From the NCBI GenBank assembly GCA_905221605.1, contig CAJNDS010002399.1, positions 381,513 through 445,512 on the forward strand: a DNA stretch of 64,000 nt. The letters are read 5' to 3'. Source of the stretch: Symbiodinium natans (Eukaryota; Sar; Dinophyceae; Suessiales; Symbiodiniaceae). Positions 19,774 through 30,100 of the stretch are shown here, piece after piece. The position numbers and the translations under genes are program-made. Each line of letters begins with the position of its first letter. Position 1 is the first letter of the stretch. Under the pieces are notes generated by a model that was not told where the DNA came from, searched no databases, and was given only the letters and a program-made list of their open reading frames with translations.

Positions 19774-20160
19774 GGTTTAGCGTTTAGGGTTTAGGGTTTA
19801 GGGTTTAGGGTTTAGAGTTTAGAGTTTAGGGTTTAGGGTTTAGGGTTTAGAGTTTAGGCAAAGAGCTGATCCGAACTCCAACGCGCGGGACCAGGACCTC
19901 AAAACCCTGCACCCTCAACCTTAATCTCTAAACCCTAAACACTTCCAAACTGTACAGGCATCCCTAAACCCTAAACCCTAAACCCTAAGCCCTAAACCCT
20001 AAACCCTAAACCCTAAACCCTAAACTCTAAACCCTAAACCCTAAACCCTAAACCCTAACCCTAAACCCTAAACCCTAAAAACCCTAAAACCCTAACTATA
20101 CAGCCTATCGCCCTGACAAGCTTCTGTACGACCCCCCCCCCCCCCCCTCCTCCTGCCCAG
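19774..20160. other. Telomeric tracts with 16-base C run
   Basis: TTTAGGG tract to 19860, CCCTAAA tract 19965-20095, C run at 20132-20147. Confidence 0.6.
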
Positions 20161-20203
20161 GTTCTTGGATCCCGGCACCTCGCGAACGCAGGACTGGAAG
20201 CTT
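20161..20203 (+). CDS. Short exon candidate
   Basis: Acceptor GCCCAG, frame FLDPGTSRTQDWKL, donor GTGGGG. Confidence 0.35.
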
Positions 20204-20261
20204 GTGGGGTTTTAGGGTTTAGGGTTTAGGGTTTAGGGTTTAGGGTTTAGGGTTTAGGGTT

Positions 20262-20667
20262 TAGTCTAGGGTTGTCTGGTGGAACGGTTCTAAACCCTTA
20301 AACCCCGAAATCCGAAGCCCTAAACCCTAAACCCTGCTCATTGTCCTACACCCGTAAACCTCCGAAACCCCGAAACCCTTAAACTCCAAACCCTAAACCC
20401 TGCTTATCGTCCTAAACCCCTCGTGAGGGTTTAGCGTTTAGGGTTTAGGGTTTAGTCTCGTGTTGTCTGGTGGAACGGTTCTCTACCCTTAAAACCCCGA
20501 AACCCGAAACCCTAAACCTTAAACCCTGCTCATTGTCCTAAACCCGTAAACCCCTGAACCCTAAACCCTTCTCATTGTCCTAAACCCTAAACCCCGAAAC
20601 CCCGAAACCCTTAAACTCCAAATCCTAAACCCTGCTTGTTGTCCTAAACCCCCTGTGGGGGTTTAGG
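20262..20667. repeat. Tandemly duplicated telomere-rich unit of about 190 bp
   Basis: The non-telomeric marker TTGTCTGGTGGAACGGTTCT occurs at about 20270 and 20461, each followed by decayed CCCTAAA units and several copies of CTCATTGTCCTAAACCC. The block ends in a perfect short palindrome at 20643-20667. Confidence 0.65.
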
Positions 20668-20853
20668 GTTTAGGGTTTAGGGTTTAGGGTTTAGGGTTTA
20701 GGGTTCAGAAGGGTTTAGGTCATGAACATGACCACATACGACATCGCCTGACATCGCATTGCAGCGCAGAACTTTGTTCTCCGCGCGGCAGGCTTAGGGT
20801 TTAGGGTTCAGGGTTTAGGGTTTAGGGTTTAGGGTTTGGGGTGTATGATGCAG

Positions 20854-20930
20854 CCATGGCCGACCCATCAAATGCCTTGCGCCGGTCTCTGACCATCCGA
20901 CTTGCAGGCAACAAGTCAGAGCTCACTGCT
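20854..20930 (+). CDS. Possible first exon
   Basis: Frame with ATG at 20856: MADPSNALRRSLTIRLAGNK then SELTA, donor GTAGCC. It is one of the few islands with reversed telomeric polarity (TTTAGGG left, CCCTAAA right). Confidence 0.4.
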
Positions 20931-22295
20931 GTAGCCCTAAACCCTAAACCCCTAAACCCGTAAGAGTTGAACCCCGCAGGGTGGGCGATTCGATGCTTTT
21001 AGGGTTTAGGGTTAGCGGCGAAAGGCTTTGGGTTTAGGGCTTAGGGCTTAGGGCGTAGGGCTTAGGGCGTAGGCTTTAGGGTTTAGGCATGCCCTCCAAC
21101 CCCCGAGCCCCCCTAAACCCAGAACACCTTAACCCTCAAACCCCCAGACCCTCCTAAACATGGAACCCGAAACACCCTAAACCCGAAACCCTAAACCCGA
21201 AACTCTAAACCCTAAACCCTAAACCCGAAACCCTAAACCCTAAACCCCTCTGGAGGAGGAAGGCTCCAGTGGGGCCGCCAGGGGCCCAAACAAGTTTTCG
21301 TGCAGGGTTACCTCATGGGTTCCCCTACATACCCCCCCCCTCTCTTCTACCTAAACCCTAACCTAAACCCCCCCTGGGCACCCCCCTTAAATGACATTTA
21401 TTAGGCTTAATTATCCCTATAGTAGCCTTAATTCTGGGGGAACCTAGGGGTAGTATAGAGGGGGTAGTAGGGGCACCCGCCGTCGTCCAACCCCAACAGT
21501 TTAGTGCTTAGGAATGAAACTTTCAGCCGAAACCGAAAAATCCGAAAACCCTGAATCCCTAAAACCCGAAAAGCCTAAAACCCCCCAAGAGTCCCAAGGG
21601 CTTATAACCTTGTAAATAATCATAAAGGGACCACAATGACATAGTATTAGCAATTAAGCCCTAAACCCTAAACCCTCGCCTTGGGCAGTTGAGGGGGTTC
21701 AAGGTGTGCTCTGATGACGGTTTCGATTTTGGGGGGTTTATATCGGGTTTAGGGTCCAGGGCTTAGGGTTTAGGAATTGTACCCTCTATATCGCCATTCA
21801 ACATCCTTGGCTGTGATCGGATGGATCACCGTTGAAAATCTCTAGAATCATGGCTGCCATCTCTACGCCCCAAACACACGAAGCCCTCTGCTGTCCGCGA
21901 ATCCCCACTTGACTAGGGTTTAGGGTTTAGGGTTTAGGGTTTAGGGTTGAGGGTTGAGGGTTGAGGGTTCCTAAACCCCTTAAAGGAGCCCTAAACCCTC
22001 AACCCCCGAAAATGAAGCCCCGGACCTCAGAACCCGGGATTTCCCAAAACCCAAACCTAAACCCTCAGCCCTAAGCGATACTTCGGGGTACGAAATGGGG
22101 ATCGCAAGCCGTAAACCCTAAACCCAAACCCCTAAACCCCTAAACCCCAAACCGCAAACCCTAAACCCTAAACCTTTCAACCTTTAAACCTTTTTCACCT
22201 TCAAACCTTCAAGCCTTTAAACCGTTAACCCTTTAAACCTTTAAAATCTTCAAACATTTAAAACCCAGAACCCTCGAACTTGCTACTTCAGAACG

Positions 22296-22327
<32 letters not shown>

Positions 22328-22543
22328 CCCCCTCCCCCAAAACCCCAAAACCCCAAAACCCTAAAACCCTAAAACCCTATAACCCTATAACCCTAAACCC
22401 TAACACCCTTAACCCTAAAACCCTATAACGCTAAAACCCTAAACCCTGAAACCCTAAAACGCTAAAACCATAAACCCTAAAACGCTAAAGCCCTAAACCC
22501 CAAACCAAAAACCTAAAACCTAAAACCCTAGACCCCCCTCTGC
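20931..22543. other. Stretch without a supported gene
   Basis: Telomeric tracts of both strands, AT-richer DNA at 21380-21480 and 21600-21660, a short open frame MAAISTPQTHEALCCPRIPT at 21850-21914 of uncertain meaning, and a C run of 31 at 22296-22326 followed by CCCTAAAA-type repeats. Confidence 0.45.
22296..22326. repeat. C homopolymer, 31 bases
   Basis: Unbroken C run. Confidence 0.9.
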
Positions 22544-22614
22544 CGAGTCCAGCCAACAGCCTGGGCCCGGAGGATCAAATAACCTGGTGGCTCAGCTGGA
22601 TCTGGTTTGGGGCT
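22544..22614 (+). CDS. Exon-like island
   Basis: One frame reads SPANSLGPEDQITWWLSWIW then FGA before donor GTGAAG; a second open frame reads QQPGPGGSNNLVAQLDLVWG. Frame unresolved. Confidence 0.35.
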
Positions 22615-22699
22615 GTGAAGGGGTTTAGGGATTAGGGCTTAGGGTTTTGAGTTTACTGGTGTTTAGGGCTTCCTGGTGTTGAGGAATACTTTCTAGTTC

Positions 22700-22775
22700 C
22701 CGTCTCTCTCTCTCTCTCTCTCTCGCTCTCTCTCTCTCTCATATATACAAATTTACATATATATATATATATATG
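22700..22775. repeat. TC and TA microsatellites
   Basis: CT repeats at about 22704-22740 followed by TA/TATG repeats. Confidence 0.85.
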
Positions 22776-23208
22776 TATGTATATATCCCTGTGCAGCACA
22801 AAATATAGTGTTTCTGGCTCCCCAAAATTCAATAAGGAATAGGGGCTTGGGAATTTGAGTTTGTGTTCTTTGGGGAGCTTTGCGGGATTTCGGGTTTTGG
22901 AGGTAGGTTTGGGGTTTGTAAGGCATAGAACCCCTCCAGCAGTACCCTTATGCCCTTTTCGTTTTCCAGGTTCCTTATTAAACCTGAATAGTATGAAAAA
23001 GGTACCCTTATTACGGAGTCCCTGGGGAACCTAGACAAAGTTCCCATATTCATCACTACCTGGCTCCGCATGCCACTCGATGAGTGCCTCCGCACCTCTG
23101 AATTTCCCGTGGGGTTTAGGGTTTAAACCCTAAAGCCTAAACCCTGAACCCTAGGGCCGAATAAATCCCCAAGCTGAAGTGCTCAACTAAATCCCAGCCG
23201 ACGCCCAG

Positions 23209-23285
23209 GTTCGGCATTTGATCCGAAATTTTGCGAGATCAAAGCCAGCGGCCTAGTCTCCGAAAGCACTAAGCAGTTCGGACCA
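23209..23285 (+). CDS. Exon of an unidentified gene
   Basis: Acceptor GCCCAG, frame SAFDPKFCEIKASGLVSEST then KQFGP, donor GTGACT. Confidence 0.45.
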
Positions 23286-24027
23286 GTGACTAGGCCCTTG
23301 TTCCTTTTTGTAAGGGTTTAGGTACCCTCACAAGCCCCTTTGAACCAAAAAGGGCACCCTTTTTATTCCTAGGTTACTCCGAACGGTTACTCCTAAGCCC
23401 GAAGCCCTTGTTCTTCCTAGCTTACCCTTGGGTCTAAACAGGATATGCGATGACAAGCCGCAAAGCCTCATATGGGGGTGTCCGAAATTAGGGGTACCCT
23501 TTTGGGTCCTTGTAAAGGAATCCATTGAGGATCCCTTATTTTCGGTAAACCCCCATCTCCTATAAATAGAGTCACACCAAGGGTGTTCAGTCAGGGCTTC
23601 GGGCTTGGGAGTTTTACGGTTTGGGGGCTCGTCATTGTCGACTGCAGGCGTGTAGGGTGGGCCACAGAGGTGTGCGATTGCCCCCCCCGCCTCCCGGCTC
23701 CGGCCCCCCCCCCCCCCCCCCCCACCCCCAGCCCCGAACCCCCCTAGCAATTGAGGGGTAAGGGGTTTAGGGTTTAGGGTTGCAATTAAAGGGTTAGGGG
23801 TTTAGGCTTTAGGGGTTCAGGCGCCCTCCAGGCTCGTCTTTTGCGATTCGAGGTTCAAGGATAGCAGGTGGACGGTATGTTGAGAACAGAAGGGACTTCT
23901 CGGGGGTCGGAATAATTAAGAATCGTCTTCCCTTAGATTCCCGTCATACTTATACTACAATAACCCCCCCCGCCTCCCAAAACCCTATTCTAATTTTTTC
24001 AGGCCCCCTAAATAAGGCTTCTTCGGA
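23286..24027. other. Intronic or intergenic
   Basis: A dispersed-repeat fragment (AAAAAGGGCACCC then TTCCTAGGTTACTCC) at 23345-23385, a C run of 20 at 23704-23723 and telomeric tracts. Confidence 0.5.
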
Positions 24028-24187
24028 CCAGCTGAGGACTTTCCGCAACCGGATGATCTTCATCCGCCCCTCGACGCAAGCTTTTGTGGAATTTTGGGTG
24101 GCTCTACGTCGCTGCCGGACGTCTAGGGGCTGGGGATTATGGGGTCTACTTCAACGTTCGGGTGCAGTAGGATTACAAGTACGCCAG
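24028..24187 (+). CDS. Exon-like region
   Basis: Open frame LRTFRNRMIFIRPSTQAFVE; a second frame in its right half reads LYVAAGRLGAGDYGVYFNVR. Probably one or two exons. Confidence 0.35.
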
Positions 24188-24241
24188 ATATTGTGTACCC
24201 ACTTTTTCACAACCCAAAACCCAAACAAAATCCGTCCTCAA

Positions 24242-24345
24242 AGCGTGTTGTACTCAGGACCGCAGTGACGACGACCCTGGGCCCCAAAACCCAGCACTCA
24301 CGCCCAGAATTTGGATGGTCAGTTCTCCATCATGATGGTGCTTTT
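24242..24345 (+). CDS. Exon-like region
   Basis: Open frame VVLRTAVTTTLGPKTQHSRP then EFGW. No splice sites assigned. Confidence 0.25.
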
Positions 24346-24398
24346 GGGTGAATTACAAGATGGTCCCAGAAGGGGATCAGCATGTAGTGATGCTGAGT

Positions 24399-24478
24399 AT
24401 GCGGGTGAGAAAGTGAGCGGTTGTTTTGAGTTTACCGAATCGCTGGGCCAACAAGTCGTCCGAAATCCGGAGCCAATG
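24399..24478 (+). CDS. Possible C-terminal exon
   Basis: Frame GEKVSGCFEFTESLGQQVVR then NPEPM and TGA. Confidence 0.3.
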
Positions 24479-24726
24479 TGAAAGCTGATTTGGGGTTCAG
24501 GATTTGTTACATTTTAGGGGGTTTAGGGTTCAGGGTTTAGGGGATTTAGATTTAGGGGGTTTAGGGTTTAGGTGTTCAGGTTTAGGGTTCAGGGTTCAGG
24601 GTTTAGGGTTCAGGGTTTAGGGTTTAGGGTTTAGGGCTTAGGGTTTAGGGTTTAGGGTTCAGGGTTCAGGGTTCAGGGTTTAGGGTTTAGGGTTTAGGGT
24701 TTAAGGTTTAGGGCTTAGCCAGCCAG

Positions 24727-24789
24727 GGATGTGCGACGCTGTCATCCGTGAAGCGCCGCTGCACGTCTTCACCGTCCGGCACCCCAGCG
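24727..24789 (+). CDS. Exon of an unidentified gene
   Basis: Acceptor CCAG, frame MCDAVIREAPLHVFTVRHPS, donor GTACCC. Polarity is reversed (TTTAGGG left, CCCTAAA right). Confidence 0.5.
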
Positions 24790-25120
24790 GTACCCTCAAA
24801 CCCAAAAAACCCTAAGCCCTAAACCCTAAACCCTAGCCCTAAACCCTAAAACCTAAACCCTGAACCCTAAATTCTGGGGTTGATTTTTGGATTTGGCTGC
24901 AAGGTTCTACAGGCAGGACCCAGATTATTTTGTAAAGGGGCCCCATTCCACACCAGCATTTGTGAGGGGTAAGGTTCCCTTGTGAACCACATTCGGGGCA
25001 TAAAAGGGTAAAGTTGAACAGTCTCGCCCAATAAGATCCGCTCTTGGACCCTGGCCCCGAAAGTTTAGGGTTTGGTGTTTGGGATTCAGGGTTGCCTAGC
25101 GCTGATTTAGAACAGCCCTA

Positions 25121-25140
25121 CCCCCCCCCCCCCCCCCCCC
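25121..25140. repeat. C homopolymer, 20 bases
   Basis: Unbroken C run. Confidence 0.9.
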
Positions 25141-25240
25141 ATTCATTTCCAAAGGCTTTTCTGTTTTCCTAGCTATCTGGGGGATGCGGGTTTGACTTTC
25201 GTTCGTATGTTCTGGGTTATGGTTTAGGGTGTGTAGGGTT

Positions 25241-25335
25241 TACAGTAAACTCCCAAAAGTTGGGACATCACTACCCTCATACCTCAAGAGGGATACTACA
25301 GGGATCCCGGCTCCAACTTTGCAGAGTTTACTGTA
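25241..25335. mobile_element. Tc1/mariner-type MITE (95 bp)
   Basis: Perfect 12-bp terminal inverted repeats, TACAGTAAACTC and GAGTTTACTGTA. Similarity continues inward (AAAGTTGG and CCAACTTT). The element body starts CAGT next to TA on both sides, as expected for insertion at TA by Tc1/mariner transposases. It has no coding capacity. Confidence 0.75.
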
Positions 25336-25676
25336 GGTTTAGGAGAGCGGATCACATTTAGTTTTCAGTATATGCTTTGGGTAAAACTGCATATCCATTG
25401 TTTCCAATAACCCGATCGTAAGAATTCCGGGTCATGGGTCTTAATATGCACACCATGTCGGAGATTGCTTTGCGTCGAATGAGGGTGGGGTGGGGGTTGT
25501 TGTAAAACAGGATCTTTTTCGGGTGGACCTATTCGAGTACGTACCCTGCCAACTGAAGGTGAGAACCCCCAAGAATCAGAATATTGTATAGCCGCAAAAC
25601 CCTAAACCCTAAGCCCTAAACCCTAAACCCTAAGCCCTAAGCCCTACGTGACATGTTGAGCATCGTTCGTGCCCAG

Positions 25677-25742
25677 GAGCTCTTCATGACGCCGATGCTC
25701 CGGCTGTCCAACGATCCGGTGAAAAACGTGCGACTCTGTTGG
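25677..25742 (+). CDS. HEAT-repeat-like protein, exon
   Basis: Twenty-two codons: ELFMTPMLRLSNDPVKNVRL then CW. The pattern L-x-x-L-x-x-DP-V-x-NVR is typical of HEAT repeats such as those in protein phosphatase 2A scaffold subunits. HEAT repeats form protein-binding solenoids. Acceptor GCCCAG, donor GTCGGC. It joins in phase to 26120. The gene may continue upstream. Confidence 0.55.
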
Positions 25743-25963
25743 GTCGGCTCCTCAGTCTAGGGTTTAGGGTTTAGGGTTTAGGGTTTCGGGTTTGCCCCTT
25801 TAAGCAAAAAAGGCACCCTTGCTTAATCTTAGGTTAGTGGACAAACGTGCGCTTTGTTGGGTCGACTCCTCAGTCCGCTTTTCTGGTTCGAGTGTCCTAG
25901 CAGGACCTAAACCACAAGCTAGGAGCCTCAGAAAGCTGAAGAGCTTCAGACTCAGGTGGTGAC

Positions 25964-26115
25964 CCTTAAACCCTAGACCCCTAAACCCCTAAACCCCTAA
26001 ACCCCTAAACCCCTAAACCCCTAAACCCCTAAACCCCTAAACCCCTAAACCCCTAAACCCCTAAACCCCTACAACCCTAAACCCTAAATCCTAAGCCCTA
26101 AACCCTAAACCCTAT
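25964..26115. repeat. CCCCTAAA 8-mer array passing into CCCTAAA, between 12-bp direct repeats
   Basis: About ten units of the 8-mer CCCCTAAA, then heptamers. TCAGGTGGTGAC stands on each side, at 25952-25963 and 26116-26127, and spans the exon acceptor. Confidence 0.9.
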
Positions 26116-26119
26116 TCAG

Positions 26120-26196
26120 GTGGTGACGGTCCTGCCACACCTCCGAAAGGTGGGTCGCCTGGGTCGGATTCTGAGAGGAGATGCCCGGGCTTTGAA
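26120..26196 (+). CDS. HEAT-repeat-like protein, exon
   Basis: Acceptor ATTCAG, frame VVTVLPHLRKVGRLGRILRG. A donor could be GTGGGT at 26150, or further right. Joined to the previous exon it reads KNVRLCWVVTVLPHLRK. Confidence 0.5.
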
Positions 26197-27087
26197 GCCT
26201 AAACCCCAGGGTTTAGGATTTAGGGTTTAGGGTTTAGGGTTGAGTGTTCAGGGTTTACGGTTTAGGGTTCAGGGTTTAGGGCTTCAGTAAGTCTTCTCAG
26301 TTGCCCTGCGCAGCGGGGAAGATACCTGTGGTTGCCACTCTATACTACCCACTTATGACCCGAACATACCCGAACATAAGTCGAATGTCAACTATTCCCC
26401 ACACTCCACTCAACCCTACGCGCCCTTGTCATTTTGAACCCCAAACCCCCTAAACCCTAAACCCTAAACCCTAAACCCTAAACCCTGAACGGCTTGTCTT
26501 TTTCCGGCACTCATGGCAAGAAAGGGGGAGAGCATGCTCCCCAGGCAACACAAAGCCCTAAACCCCGAAGCCTCATGAACCCTGGAGCCCTGTAGCCCCA
26601 AGCCCTCAATCCTACAACCTTAAACCCCTTACTCCCTAAACCCTAAACCCTAAACCCTGGGCCCTGAACCCTAAACCCTAAACCCTTAACCCTAAACCCT
26701 AAACCTCCAAAAGGCCTGCCCTTGCAAACCTCGAGGGTTTTGCCCAAAGGCTTCTTGTCTCGCCCCACCATGCCGCTGCCATCCAACCTCCAGTGCATGG
26801 TCCAGGGGTTTAGGGTTTAGGGTTTAGGGTTGAGGGCCTAGGGGTTCGCAGGGGTTCAAGGATTTCAGGGTACGGGATTCGGGTTTTGGGGATGGTTTGG
26901 GGCTTCTAGCGTTTTGGGGATCTAGGAGTTAGGGCTGTTAGGAGTTTCAGGGTTTAGAGTTTCCAGGACGGTAGGGCTTAGATGTCCTATTCTATCGGGT
27001 TTCGGGTTCTTTGGGAGCTAGACCCTGAACCCTAAACCCTAAACCCTAAACCCTAAACCCCAAACCCGACACCAGGGCCTAATTCAG
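26197..27087. other. Telomeric tracts, no supported exon
   Basis: TTTAGGG (26215-26280, 26810-26835), CCCTAAA (26450-26485, 26635-26705, 27025-27060) and unassigned GC-rich patches at 26500 and 26740-26800. Confidence 0.45.
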
Positions 27088-27163
27088 CCGCGGCCCATCC
27101 TCGCTTCGCCCGCATGCCGTTCGTGCGGGTGCGCGAGCGCTTCCTCTTTGTGCCGGACAGGGA
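27088..27163 (+). CDS. RCC1-repeat gene, probable early exon
   Basis: Acceptor ATTCAG, frame with RMPFVRVRERFLFVPDRE, GC donor at 27164 in the phase needed by the next exon. The Met at 27114 is a possible start, but the frame is open upstream. Confidence 0.5.
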
Positions 27164-30100
27164 GCTCCATCTTCTCTGCTGGATCCTGATAGATCTGCGC
27201 CAGCAACGGCCCGCGCACGCAGAAGTGTTTCTTAGGAGCCGAATGAGTTACACTTTACACTTTTTGGGATACTACAATCCGCCTAAAGAATTGAAAGTGT
27301 GCACTCTTTCGGGGGCTTATGAACCCAGCAACTAAGCTAAGCCCCAAACAACCCCCAAAAGCCCCAAAACCCTTAAGCCTAAAACCCCGAAATTCTAAAA
27401 CCTGTTTAAACCCCTAATTTTTTTGGGGGGCTTATGAACTCAGCAACGAAGGTTTGCGGGCTTGGTGCATGACCTGGTGCTGCCGTTTCTGGCCTCCTGG
27501 CGGCAGCCCTGCGCTGCGCTCGCTGCTGGAGGTCACCACACCTGCGTGGTGACGAAGGACAGGGAGCCTAGGCAACATCCCAGATCCTATTTACTACCAA
27601 TGCTTAAGAACTCCCAAGACATAAAGAATTATTCCTTATGAGGGCAATTTAGGGATTACTTTTTCTGGGGTTCTCAAGCACATAGTAGTTGAGGGTACAT
27701 ATGGCTTACATAGAGTTCTTGCCTTTGCTTGCCAGCCGAGGAACTGGTGTGCTTCGGGCACAATGACTTCGGCCAGTGCACCGTGCCCGCCAGCCTGGGT
27801 CCTGTGCTCGCAGTCGCGGCGGGGGCCGAGCACACCTGCGCCCTCTCGGCCGACGGCAAGGTCGTGTGTTCCTTGTTGGGCACGACGTGAGACCCTAAAC
27901 CCTAAACCCTAAACCCTAAACCCTAAACCCTAAACCCTAAACCCTAAACCCCTCGACGATTTTTGGGGCCATTCCAGGGGGCCCATTAGGGGCTCCCCTC
28001 TTCTTGCGACTCCTTGTCTTCAAAGGGGGTTGTAGATAAGTATCAACTTTCTGACATTTTCATGTGCCCTGTGCTGCTGTGCATATATGTATGTGTGTGT
28101 ATACACATATATTTATGCACACACACACACACACACAATCCCTCCGCTAAACGCCCCCCCCCCCCCCCCCACCCACCAAAAAACAAAAAAAACAGAGAAG
28201 GCCTGTTTGGAGGGCCTCCTTTTCACGCTCCCCCCCCCACCCCCCTCATAAAAAGGTTTTGGGAACAACGAGTTCGGCCAGTGCGACGTGCCTGCAGACC
28301 TGCGCCCGGTGGTGGCGGTGGCAGCCGGCGGTTCGCACACCTGTGCCCTGCAGAGGAGCCCCTGAAAAGGTGTACTTAAACTATAGCCCCCTTCGAAATT
28401 AGTTGGTGCTTTGGAGTAAAATTTCGAAGGGAATGTTAAGCAACTGTTTTTAAGGGGTTCTAAGCGGAGTGCCTTACAGAGGAGCCCTGAAAAGGTTTGC
28501 TTTAAGTCCTTGTCGGCGTCCAAGAGTTTGGGGCTTCCTGGGTTTTAGCCGCTCTAGCGCTTAGGGCTTTTTGGGGTAGATTCCTCAAGGCTTCTAGGAT
28601 TTTTAGGGGCTATAGGGTTTAGGGTCTTTTTGGGGTAGTTTTTTCAAGCAAGGGGGGAGCTCTTGCGCGCCCTCGTTGTGCCTTGCGGAGGAACGGCGTC
28701 TTGGTCTGCTTCGGCCACAACGGCCTTGGGCAGTGCGATGTTCCTCTCGACATCGACCCGGTCGTGGCCGTCTCCGCAGGCCCTAAACCCTAAACCCTAA
28801 ACCCTAAACCCTAAACCCTAAACCCTAAACCCATCTCCGCAGGGGGCGCCCACACGTGCGCGGTGACGGCGGCTGGCAAGCTCGTTGCTTTCGGAGACAA
28901 CGACCGGGGCCAGGTGGGATACCGCAGCCTAAGCATCTATCAGTTTTATCCCCTTGCTAGCCCCTATATGTTGAGCATGTAATATCAAAACATGACCCTT
29001 TTTCTTTGCAGATGGACACTTTTTTTAGACCTGGACTTTTGGGACTAGAACATCAAACAGATCAACAACGAAAGACACGGAATAACCCTAAACCCTGAAT
29101 CCTAACCTCTAAGCCCTGAACCCTAAGCCCTAAAATCCTTGAACCCTAATGTCTAAATCAACCCTAAGCCCTAAACCCTAAACCCTAAACCCTAAACCCT
29201 AAACCGAAGGTGGATGTGCCGCCGGAACTGGGCCCAGTGGCGGCCGTGGCTGCCGGAAGCCACCACACCTGCGCCTCTCACTCTGCGATTCAGGGTTTTA
29301 GGGTTTTAGGGTTTTAGGGTTTTAGGGTTTTAGGGTTTTAGGGTTTTAGGGTTCGAGGGTTTGAGGGTTTAGGGTTTAGGGTTTAGGGTTCAGGGTTCAG
29401 GGTTTTTAGGGTGTAGGGTTCAGGGTCACAGGGTTTAGGGTTTAGGGTTTGCGGGCCGCTCCCTCTCTCAGGTTTTTAGGGTTGGGGTCATAGGGTCTTT
29501 GGGGTTTTGGGGGTGAGATTTTTGGTGAGGTTTAAGGTGGAGGGCTTAGGCATTGGGGGGTGCATCAATGTTTGAGGGTCTAGGGTTCAGGGATTGGGGC
29601 GTTTCGGGTTCGAGGGTTTAGGATGTGGTCTGCATGATGTAGTGCTTCCGCGTGCTCGTGGGATGCACAAGAAGGGTCCCCTTAGCAGTGGCCCCCGAGC
29701 TCTAGTAGTTGGTCTTATGGAGCTTGAGGACCACCACCAAAAAATCTCTCTAGAAAGGGACCCTGAAACCTGCTACGCCGCATAACCCAGCCATGCCTGC
29801 GATCGGCTCTTTGACCTCGGAACCCACGAAAAAGCTCCTACGGAACCCTATGGGTCCCCAAGAGTCCCTGACTTTGCTGTTTTGGGCTTAGGGCTTAGGA
29901 ACAATGAGTCCTAAACCCTATAAATCCTAAACCCGAAGCCCTAAACCCTAAACCCTAAACCCTAAACCCTTAACCCTAAACCCTAAACCCTAAACCCTAA
30001 ACCCTAAATTCTGTGATACCCTTGAAGACCCACTGGGACAGACTTCAGGCTATTACGGCAGTTGGGGAGTTGGTCTGCTTCTGGGCTGCTGATATGGATG

